DNA of 5,470 nucleotides, from assembly GCA_030591195.1 (NCBI GenBank), contig JAUVBO010000286.1, positions 1 through 5,470 on the forward strand, in the 5' to 3' direction. Source of the stretch: Pseudomonadota bacterium (GTDB lineage: Bacteria; Myxococcota; Polyangia; GCA-2747355; JACKDQ01). The position numbers and the translations under genes are program-made. Shown in pieces: positions 1 through 5,470 of this stretch. The notes beneath the pieces are model-generated. The model ran no database searches. It was given only the letters and a program-made list of their open reading frames with translations, and was not told where the DNA came from. Every line of letters begins with the position of its first letter. The stretch's first letter is position 1.

Positions 1-106
1 GATGAAGGTCGGCCTGCTGATACACTTCCCGGTCACCTTGCTTCTCATCTTCAACTACTGTCGATTTGCGCGGCAGAACACTCCTGACGCGAAGAAAAGC
101 AGCTGA
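1..106 (+). CDS. C-terminal fragment of an unidentified, possibly membrane-associated protein (5' end outside window)
   Basis: The frame beginning at base 2 is open from the window edge to a TGA at 104-106 and encodes 34 residues. An ATG sits at 2-4, but it is more likely internal to a longer gene that starts upstream. The visible part has a hydrophobic stretch (residues ~3-19, VGLLIHFPVTLLLIFNY) followed by a basic, polar tail ending DAKKSS. This is what a last transmembrane helix with a cytoplasmic tail would look like. The stop is only 14 nt from the stop of the convergent MFS gene, a tight arrangement that favours a real gene end. I see no terminator hairpin between them. The family cannot be named from this fragment, and the stretch could also be a chance open frame. 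Confidence 0.4.
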   Translation, partial: MKVGLLIHFPVTLLLIFNYCRFARQNTPDAKKSS

Positions 107-120
107 CCACAGTCCTGGGA

Positions 121-1341
121 CTACCGGTTTGGAGAACGGGCGAAGAGGATCGTCACCACCACCGCGACGAAGCCGACCACGCAGGTCACGAAGGCCACCT
201 CGTAGCTCTTGAACAGGTCGTGCAACAAGGCGCTCGCCGGGGGAGCGATGATCAGCCCGAGGGCCATGGCCGCCGAAGCCAGCCCGAAGACCTTGCCGAA
301 CTGACGCGCCCCGAAGTACTGCTTGATCAGCACCGGGTAGGCGACGCGTGAGGCGAGACCCAGACCGTAGACCAGACCGTACCCGTAGAACAGCCCGGTT
401 GAAGGGGACGGCATTCGCCCGATAGCGAGCAGGAACACCACAGCGAAGGCGCTCAGGGCTCCGCCGACGGCGACGAGGGCCCTCGGGCTGTGGCGCTCCG
501 TCAGCCACCCCACGACCACGCCCAACCCCATGGAGACCGCCATCTGCACCCCGATAGCGTTCGCGCCGGTCTGGGTCGAGTGGCCCGTGTCGCCGGCAAA
601 CGCGATCAGGTTGAGCGTCAGCAGCATATTCCCATAGGAGGCGAAGAAGTTGTTCCCCGTGACCAGCCAGAGCGTTCTGCCAGTCGCGACCGCGGCACTG
701 GAGGCCTCCGCGCTGTCCGCAGCGGCATTGTCGCTGGCTACCTCGCCGTCGGGGTGAAGGCCGAGATCCGCCGGCCGTGTTCTGATCACCAGCGCGATCA
801 GCGGCAGCAGCGCCGCGTGGAACGCCGCCGCCACCCACACGGCACGCCGCCAGCCTTGCCGGACGACAAGCCAGTTGAACAGCGGCGGCATGATCACGCC
901 GCCCATGCCGAAACCGAGCATCATGATGCCGGTGGCGCGTCCTGTCTTGCGATCGAACCAGTTGGCGATCAGGGTCTGACACGGCACGAAGGTCGTGCCG
1001 GCTGCGCCGACACCGAGCAAGATCGTCGAGGCGTAGTAGGACGGCCCCGACTTGGCGGTGGCCAAGAGCGCCAGCCCCGAACAGGCAAACAGCAGCCCCC
1101 CGATGATAATCGTCCGGACACCGACTCGGTTGATCAGGGTACCGGCCAGCGCTCCTGCGGCGCCGAAAAGGACCGCCCACAGGCCGACTGCACTCAAGAT
1201 GAAGGTCCGGCTCCAACCGAACTCCTGCTCCAGTGGCTTGACGAACACGCCAAAGGCGAAGAAGCTGACTCCCCCGGCCACCGTCATCAGCACCACCGCG
1301 ACGGCGACGATCCTCCAGCCGTAGAAAATTCTGGTTTCCAT
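121..1341 (-). CDS. MFS transporter, monocarboxylate/oxalate-formate antiporter-like
   Basis: Predicted 406-residue inner-membrane secondary transporter with the usual MFS length. About 12 hydrophobic helices can be seen, roughly at residues 9-30, 47-69, 77-95, 102-124, 137-160, 166-186, 223-247, 260-280, 287-307, 314-337, 350-372 and 380-401. A polar Ala/Ser-rich loop (~187-222) separates the two six-helix halves. The N-terminal YGWR motif leading into helix 1, FGVFVKPL with FGWSR after it, and WFDRKTGRATGI before helix 5 are typical of the monocarboxylate/OFA-type branch. GTLINRVGVR (67-76) is a motif A variant. The ATG at 1341 is chosen over an upstream TTG (1392) because it begins just before YGWR and has an AGGA 10 nt upstream; the TTG start would overlap the exporter gene by 38 nt. 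It is the second gene of a likely operon with the RND exporter. Substrate is unknown: small organic acids by family, or efflux of the PKS product by context (inference). Confidence 0.85.
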   Translation of the reverse strand: METRIFYGWRIVAVAVVLMTVAGGVSFFAFGVFVKPLEQEFGWSRTFILSAVGLWAVLFGAAGALAGTLINRVGVRTIIIGGLLFACSGLALLATAKSGPSYYASTILLGVGAAGTTFVPCQTLIANWFDRKTGRATGIMMLGFGMGGVIMPPLFNWLVVRQGWRRAVWVAAAFHAALLPLIALVIRTRPADLGLHPDGEVASDNAAADSAEASSAAVATGRTLWLVTGNNFFASYGNMLLTLNLIAFAGDTGHSTQTGANAIGVQMAVSMGLGVVVGWLTERHSPRALVAVGGALSAFAVVFLLAIGRMPSPSTGLFYGYGLVYGLGLASRVAYPVLIKQYFGARQFGKVFGLASAAMALGLIIAPPASALLHDLFKSYEVAFVTCVVGFVAVVVTILFARSPNR

Positions 1342-1351
1342 GAGCGTTGGG

Positions 1352-1357
1352 TCCTTA
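1352..1357 (-). promoter_or_regulatory. Shine-Dalgarno of the MFS gene overlapping the exporter stop codon
   Basis: On the - strand the sequence reads TAAGGA, where TAA is the stop of the RND exporter gene and AGGA is a Shine-Dalgarno core 10 nt before the ATG at 1341. This decides the MFS start and suggests translational coupling of the two genes: ribosomes finishing the exporter would be positioned directly over the next initiation site. Confidence 0.55.
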
Positions 1358-3664
1358 GTCGCGTTCGGCAGCTTCGGCGCTCCGCGGTCCAAGCCTCGGA
1401 CGAAGGAGCACCAGGATCGAGGGAAGCAACATCAGGTCGCCCACCAAGGCGAGCAGGATCACCAGGGAGGTCGCCACGCTGAAGTCGTGCGCCGGGACGA
1501 ATGACGACAGCACCCAGACCATGAATCCCGCGATCAGGATCAGGCTCGTGAGAATGATCGGCCGCCCTGCCTCCTGGATCGCGTGGTAGATCGCCTCGTT
1601 CAGCGATGCACCCGCGCTGGAGTGTTTCTTGAGGCGGAACGCGAGGTGCACGGTGTCGTCGACCACCAGGCCCAGCGCGATCGAGGCGACCATGATCGTC
1701 GCGGGGTTGAGGCTGATCCCCATCGGGTAAAGCGCGCCGAGGCCGACGGCGATCGGGACGACGTTGGGGATCATGGCGTAGATCGTCAGCCGCAGCGAAC
1801 GGATCATCAGCGGCAGCACCGCGCCGATCACCACGAGGGCCAGAAGGAGGCTGTCGATCACGCTATCCAGCATGTAACGCGTGGCCGTGGTGCCGAGCCG
1901 GAAGCTGCCCGTGGGTTGGACCTTCACACCTGCGCCCAGCTGCTGGCCGAGCTCGCGGAGCTTGTGGTTCACCTTGTCCATCAGCTCGAAGTCGCCTGCG
2001 GCCTGTTGGGCCGCCCGGATGCGTACGGTGATTCGACCCACGGAGTAGTTCCTCTGAACGAGCTTGCTGAAGTCGTCCTCCCCCTCGAACAGCAGGTAGT
2101 ACTGAGCGACCGCCTCCCTGCTGTCCGGCAGCTTGTAGTGCGCGTCGCGGCCACCGTGGAGCACGCGGTTGAGCTCCTTGAGCCAGTCGACAACGGAGCG
2201 GGCGCTGCCGACCAGCGGCTGCCGCTCCACCCAGCGCTCGAAGGCATCGATGCGCCGCAGCAACGTCGGGTCCTTGAGCCCGTCCTCGGGCGCGGTGATG
2301 ATGACCTCCAGCGCCTTGGCGCCGCCGAGCCGCCGGTCGATGAGCTCGTGCTGCAGACGAACCGGGTGGTCCTTCTCGAAGGCCGCAATGCCAAACCGGC
2401 CAATCTGGAGCCGACTGATGCCCCACACCGAGCAAAGCACGACGACGCTGGTCACGGCCACCGTCGCGATCGAGCGCCGTCGTGTGGGCCGGCCCAGGAA
2501 GTCGAGAAGCCGCGCCATGGGTCCCTCGCGCTGCCTCGCGACCTCCCTCGGTGACGTTGATCTGAAGAACGACATCACCGCGGGAAGGAGGGTGACGCTG
2601 AGAAGGAAGGCGGAGCCCACGCCCACGCTGCTGAAGACGGCGAACTCCTTGATCGGCTTGAGGTGGCTGACCCCCAGCGACAGGAGCCCGAGGATCGTGG
2701 TCACCGACGTCATGAAGCAGGGCACCAGCAGGTGAGCGACGCTCGCGATCACCGCCGGACGACCTTCCTCGCCGCCTGCTCGGCGCCGGTAGTACTCGGC
2801 GATGACGTGGATCGAGTCGGCGACCCCCACCGCGACGATCAGACCGTTCAGCGGAGAGGTCAGGTTGGTCAACTTGATGCCCAGCGCCCCCATCGCGCCG
2901 AAGGTCCACGTGATCGCGGCAAGCACGATCGCCACCGGGACCAAGGCGACGGTCACGCGGCGAAAAAGCAGATAGACCAGGACGAATATCAGGCCAACCG
3001 AAAGCGGCGTGATCCGGACGACGTCCCGCAGGCTCATGCGGGCGACCTCGGCATCGATCAGCTGCGCCCCGCCCACGGCGACCTTGACACTTCCCTTGCT
3101 CTCTCGACGCACGATGTCGCGCAGGCGCGCGCCCTGCCGGGTCTCCCGCGATCCCTGCCGGACGTCACGCTCCAGCTCGACCACCACCGCTGCGCCCCTT
3201 CCGTCGGCCGAGACCAGGGAGTCGCGCAGCAGGGGGTTGCCGAGTGCCCAGTCCCGGATCGCCCGGCACTCGGCCGCCGTTCGAGGTAGCTTCTTGACCA
3301 GAGGGGCGATGCGGATCGTCCCCTCCTCGCCCTTGAAGACCCGGGCGTTGGTCAGAGAGCGCACCCGATGAACGTCCTCGAGCTCCTCGGCGGCCCGGGT
3401 GATCCGGTCGAGCGCCGCCAGGCTCTCGGGCGTGAAGATATCGTCGGCAAACACGCCGAGCACGAGCAGGCGGTCCGACTCGAACTGCTCGACGAATCTG
3501 CGATACACGATCAGATCCGAGTCGTCGTCCCGGAACCACATGGCGATGTTGTTGTTGAAGCGGCACTTGGTCGCGGCGTAGCCAGCCGCCAGCGTCACCA
3601 CGAGGGTGGTCGCGATGACCAACCAGCGGTGGCGGACGATGGCGGCTGCGAACGCGTGCTTCAT
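1355..3664 (-). CDS. RND superfamily exporter, MMPL-type (COG1033-like)
   Basis: A complete 769-residue inner-membrane pump of the RND/MMPL group, proton-driven by family. The duplicated layout is clear. TM1 is at ~13-31, followed by a large extracytoplasmic domain at ~35-215 and TM2-6 at ~220-366. TM7 lies at ~398-414, a second extracytoplasmic domain at ~425-595, and TM8-12 at ~601-755. TM4 carries GVADSIH (280-286) and TM10 carries GLVVDDTVH (665-673), matching the family's conserved GxxxD-x-x-H segments thought to serve proton relay. Length is normal for this branch, which is shorter than tripartite AcrB-type pumps. Members move lipids, hopanoids or polyketide lipids; the substrate here is unknown. 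Divergent placement from a PKS suggests export of its product (inference). No membrane-fusion or outer-membrane partner is in the window. The ATG start fits the N-terminus of the family (short cytoplasmic segment, then TM1). Its ribosome binding site is weak: a GGCGGGG tract 9 nt upstream and GAGGT further away. Confidence 0.9.
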   Translation of the reverse strand: MKHAFAAAIVRHRWLVIATTLVVTLAAGYAATKCRFNNNIAMWFRDDDSDLIVYRRFVEQFESDRLLVLGVFADDIFTPESLAALDRITRAAEELEDVHRVRSLTNARVFKGEEGTIRIAPLVKKLPRTAAECRAIRDWALGNPLLRDSLVSADGRGAAVVVELERDVRQGSRETRQGARLRDIVRRESKGSVKVAVGGAQLIDAEVARMSLRDVVRITPLSVGLIFVLVYLLFRRVTVALVPVAIVLAAITWTFGAMGALGIKLTNLTSPLNGLIVAVGVADSIHVIAEYYRRRAGGEEGRPAVIASVAHLLVPCFMTSVTTILGLLSLGVSHLKPIKEFAVFSSVGVGSAFLLSVTLLPAVMSFFRSTSPREVARQREGPMARLLDFLGRPTRRRSIATVAVTSVVVLCSVWGISRLQIGRFGIAAFEKDHPVRLQHELIDRRLGGAKALEVIITAPEDGLKDPTLLRRIDAFERWVERQPLVGSARSVVDWLKELNRVLHGGRDAHYKLPDSREAVAQYYLLFEGEDDFSKLVQRNYSVGRITVRIRAAQQAAGDFELMDKVNHKLRELGQQLGAGVKVQPTGSFRLGTTATRYMLDSVIDSLLLALVVIGAVLPLMIRSLRLTIYAMIPNVVPIAVGLGALYPMGISLNPATIMVASIALGLVVDDTVHLAFRLKKHSSAGASLNEAIYHAIQEAGRPIILTSLILIAGFMVWVLSSFVPAHDFSVATSLVILLALVGDLMLLPSILVLLRPRLGPRSAEAAERD

Positions 3665-3717
3665 CGACGGACCCCGCCTACCTCAGGTTGACGCGCCTGC
3701 GAGAGGACTCCTCGACC

Positions 3718-3746
3718 AGTATGGAGATCAGGAGCCTTCAAGACAA
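3718..3746 (-). promoter_or_regulatory. Candidate sigma70-type promoter for the exporter-MFS operon
   Basis: Read on the - strand: TTGTCT (3741-3746, 4/6 to TTGACA), a 17-nt spacer, then CATACT (3718-3723, 4/6 to TATAAT). The implied transcript would start near 3711 and leave a leader of about 45 nt before the ATG at 3664. Spacing and position are good but the hexamers are only moderate matches, and such pairs arise by chance. Confidence 0.3.
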
Positions 3747-3820
3747 CCGGCTCAAGTACGGCGAGGCACACGCCGTCGGCGCCGTCCGGTCCGAGGCGAA
3801 ACTCTCGGGGGTCCAGACCC

Positions 3821-3848
3821 TTGACGCTTTGTTGAGGGCTCTTCGAAT
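3821..3848 (+). promoter_or_regulatory. Candidate sigma70-type promoter toward the PKS
   Basis: TTGACG (3821-3826, 5/6 to TTGACA), a 16-nt spacer and TCGAAT (3843-3848, 4/6 to TATAAT) point toward the PKS. The implied start near 3855 leaves a leader of about 110 nt before the TTG at 3967, long enough to carry the 10-codon ORF at 3938-3970. This is the best + strand pair I can see, but it is a consensus match only. Confidence 0.3.
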
Positions 3849-3937
3849 TTGTCGTGTTCAGCATGCGCCGTGTGGTCTGAGGCGGCTCCGTCTCGCTGGC
3901 TGGCCTGCCATTTGGGGTTGACGGTAAGCTGCTGAAA

Positions 3938-3970
3938 GTGGACGATTTTCAACCGAGCCAATATCTTTGA
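3938..3970 (+). other. Possible 10-codon leader ORF, or displaced true N-terminus of the PKS
   Basis: GTG at 3938 opens a frame encoding VDDFQPSQYL and ends at TGA 3968-3970. That stop overlaps the TTG proposed as the PKS start (sequence TTGA at 3967-3970). This frame is one base out of phase with the PKS. One additional T in the CTTTGA tract would fuse it smoothly to the KS domain, giving a conventional ~30-residue PKS N-terminus. No clear Shine-Dalgarno precedes the GTG. It could be a coupling leader peptide, the real start disrupted by a real or artefactual 1-nt deletion, or chance. Confidence 0.2.
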
Positions 3971-5470
3971 CTGCCAAGGCACAAAGGGGGGGACCCCGGG
4001 TCGCCGTCGTCGGAATGAGCTGTCGCTTTTGCGGCGCTCCCGGTGTCGCCGACCTGTGGGATCTGCTGCAACAGGGATCCTGTTCGATACAGGAAATACC
4101 ACCGGAACGTGCTTACCTCAGGCAGGCGCTGGAGCCGATTGCTGCACAGACCGGCGGCGGGGCGCATGGCGGATTCTTAAGTGATGTTGCCGGGTTCGAT
4201 GCCCCGTTCTTCCGCTTGTCGCCGCGCGAGGCCGCTTGCACAGATCCCCAGCATCGCCTGCTGCTCGAAGTTGCCTGGGAGGCCGTCGAGGACGCGGGTC
4301 AGACGCGCGACATGCTGGCCGGGACGCGGACCGGCGTGTTCGTGGGACTCATCCAGTCGGACTATCGTCGCCTCGTCGAGCAGTCCGTCGGTGATGGGCT
4401 GGACGCAACCGCGGTTGCCGGGAGCAGCCCCGGCACGGCGGCGGGTCGTCTGGCTTTCTTCCTGGGCCTCGACGGCCCCTCGATGGTGGTGGACACCGAC
4501 CGCTCGTCATCGCTGGTGGCGGTTCACCTGGCCTGCCAGAGCCTGCGGAGGGGGGAGTGCTCGGTGGCGCTGGTCGGTGCCTCCAACCTGATCCTTTCCC
4601 CGGAGACCACGATCGCCTTTGCCCGCTCGGGCATGCTGTCTCGCACCGGACGGTGCCGGTTCGGCGACGCGGGGGCCGATGGCTTCGTTCGCAGCGAAGG
4701 TGTCGCTGTCGTGGTGCTCAGACGCCTCGACGATGCGCTGCAGAGCGGCGACCCGATCCACGCGGTGATCCTGGGCAGCGCGGTGAACCAGGACGGCGCG
4801 TCGAGCGGGGACTTGATGGCGCCCAGCGCGGCGGCTCAGCGGGCGGTCATCGGTGCGGCCCAGCAGGACGCCGGCGTCGTGCCGGAGCAGGTGCAGTACG
4901 TGGAGGCCCACGGGACCGGCACGCCGGTGGGTGATCCGGTCGAGATCGAGGCCATCGGCGCTGCCTTCGGCAGGCAGTCGAGGGCGAGCTCGTCGAGCGC
5001 GGGTCGGGTGCGGGTGGGCTCGGTCAAGACCAACATCGGCCACACCGAGGCGACCGCCGGGCTCGCTGGTCTGATCAAGACCGTGCTCTGCCTCCGCCAC
5101 CACCAGCTCGTCCCCAGCCTGTTCTTCGAGGCGCCGAATCCGAAGATCCCGTTCGAGGACCTGGGGGTCAGGGTTCAGACCGGCTGCTCGCCGTGGCCGG
5201 CCGAGCGAGGCGAGGCGATCGCCGGGGTCAGCTCTTTTGGGCTGACCGGGACCAACGCCCACGTGGTGCTGGGGCAGGCGCCAGCCCCTTCACCACGGCC
5301 GGTGGACGGTTCGCGGCGACCTCACGTGCTGACCCTGTCGGCGGGCTCGCCGGCTGCTCTCGAGGAGCTGGCCCGGCGCTACCGCGAGCGTTTGGCAGCC
5401 CCGTCCGACCCAGAGGAAGTCCAGAACCTTTGCTGGACCGCCACCGCCCGGCGGACGCGGCTGGACCATC
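3967..5470 (+). CDS. Type I modular polyketide synthase, N-terminal KS domain with Cys-to-Arg active site (3' end outside window)
   Basis: The frame is open for 501 codons to the window end with no stop. Residue numbers count from TTG 3967. A complete beta-ketoacyl synthase domain spans ~12-435. It begins VAVVGMSCRF (~12-21), then shows the DPQHRLLLEVAWEA helix (~94-107) and GPSMVVD leading to the nucleophile loop. VEAHGTGTPVGDP (His315), GSVKTNIGH (Lys354, His359) and GVSSFGLTGTNAHVVL (~420-435) follow. Residues ~452-501 (HVLTLSAGSPAALEELARRY onward) match the KS-to-acyltransferase linker, so an AT domain is expected next. The normal DTACSSS loop reads DTDRSSS (176-182): Arg179 replaces the nucleophilic Cys and Asp178 the Ala, while both catalytic His and the Lys remain. 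Spacings 179-315 and 315-359 are close to those of modular PKS KSs, with a small Ser-rich insertion before KTNIGH. As the first domain of the protein it may be a loading or decarboxylating KS (inference). The start is uncertain: TTG 3967 is the only plausible in-frame start between the stop at 3925 and the KS core, and it has no visible ribosome binding site. Confidence 0.9.
   Translation, partial: MTAKAQRGGPRVAVVGMSCRFCGAPGVADLWDLLQQGSCSIQEIPPERAYLRQALEPIAAQTGGGAHGGFLSDVAGFDAPFFRLSPREAACTDPQHRLLLEVAWEAVEDAGQTRDMLAGTRTGVFVGLIQSDYRRLVEQSVGDGLDATAVAGSSPGTAAGRLAFFLGLDGPSMVVDTDRSSSLVAVHLACQSLRRGECSVALVGASNLILSPETTIAFARSGMLSRTGRCRFGDAGADGFVRSEGVAVVVLRRLDDALQSGDPIHAVILGSAVNQDGASSGDLMAPSAAAQRAVIGAAQQDAGVVPEQVQYVEAHGTGTPVGDPVEIEAIGAAFGRQSRASSSSAGRVRVGSVKTNIGHTEATAGLAGLIKTVLCLRHHQLVPSLFFEAPNPKIPFEDLGVRVQTGCSPWPAERGEAIAGVSSFGLTGTNAHVVLGQAPAPSPRPVDGSRRPHVLTLSAGSPAALEELARRYRERLAAPSDPEEVQNLCWTATARRTRLDH

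Larger units (their letters stand above)
3665..3966. other. Divergent intergenic region between the RND exporter and the PKS
   Basis: This stretch of about 300 nt separates two genes transcribed away from each other, so it should hold both promoters and any shared operator. Its PKS-proximal end (3901-3990) is roughly half G+C, clearly lower than the flanking genes, as expected for a control region. Short open frames on both strands have no recognisable protein features and I do not regard them as genes. I see candidate -35/-10 pairs in both directions (listed separately), an 8-bp palindrome CGGCGCCG at 3777-3784, and no convincing terminator, riboswitch or long inverted repeat. Confidence 0.7.

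Noticed and set aside
104..123. Bidirectional terminator between the convergent stops
   Set aside because: Only 14 nt separate the stops, and the sequence forms at best an imperfect few-base stem without a T run.
490..1482. Long + strand open frame (330 codons) opposite the MFS gene
   Set aside because: Its product is rich in Arg, His, Gln and Asp with no hydrophobic core or motifs, typical of an antisense shadow in GC-rich DNA. The - strand frame gives a clean 12-helix MFS protein.
1583..3289. Several long + and - strand frames inside the RND exporter gene
   Set aside because: They are low-complexity Arg/Ala/Gly/Ser or His/Asp-rich translations overlapping a gene whose own frame has all the family motifs. 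None has a recognisable domain.
3777..3784. CGGCGCCG palindrome as an operator
   Set aside because: An 8-bp G/C palindrome is expected by chance in such GC-rich DNA; there is no second copy or longer symmetry to support a regulator site.
3918..3946. Second + strand promoter-like pair, TTGACG with GACGAT 17 nt later, just upstream of the PKS
   Set aside because: The -10 hexamer matches only 3/6, and the implied start would leave a ~15-nt leader without a ribosome binding site. The pair at 3821-3848 is better.
3661..4167. Small - and + strand ORFs in the intergenic region (67 to 116 codons)
   Set aside because: They overlap each other, the control region and the start of the KS domain. They have basic, low-hydrophobicity products and no ribosome binding sites or family features.
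4181..5262. Frames on both strands overlapping the PKS (for example 4181-4591 + and 4507-5262 -)
   Set aside because: These are shadows of the KS coding frame, which alone shows conserved motifs continuously across the region.

Overview
This 5.47 kb window is GC-rich and densely coding. It probably comes from a proteobacterium-like or other high-GC bacterium, but nothing in it fixes the taxon. It looks like the left edge of a type I polyketide synthase (PKS) locus, with two predicted transport genes on the opposite strand.

Layout. (1) Positions 1-106, + strand: the last ~34 codons of an unidentified, possibly membrane-bound protein. It converges on the next gene with a 14-nt gap. (2) 121-1341, - strand: a 12-helix major facilitator transporter resembling the monocarboxylate/oxalate-formate group. 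(3) 1355-3664, - strand: a complete 769-residue RND/MMPL-type exporter. The two - strand genes are 13 nt apart, and the exporter's TAA overlaps the Shine-Dalgarno of the MFS gene, so they probably form one operon in the order exporter then MFS. (4) 3665-3966: a divergent intergenic region of about 300 nt with candidate promoters in both directions. (5) 3967 to the window end, + strand: the start of a modular type I PKS. A complete ketosynthase (KS) domain is followed by the KS-acyltransferase linker. The reading frame is open without a stop to the last base, so it is easily missed by an ORF caller that requires a stop codon.

How the parts may work together (inference): the PKS would begin assembly of a polyketide or polyketide-lipid. 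The divergently transcribed RND pump, perhaps with the MFS carrier, could export the product or protect the host.

Most notable observation: the KS nucleophile motif, normally DTACSSS, reads DTDRSSS. The active-site Cys is Arg and the preceding Ala is Asp, while both catalytic histidines and the KTNIGH lysine are kept. Because this KS is the first domain of the polypeptide, it may be an unusual chain-initiating or decarboxylating KS rather than a condensing one. The PKS start is also odd: the only plausible in-frame start is a TTG with no ribosome binding site. It overlaps the stop of a 10-codon ORF in the frame that a single missing base would join to the PKS.
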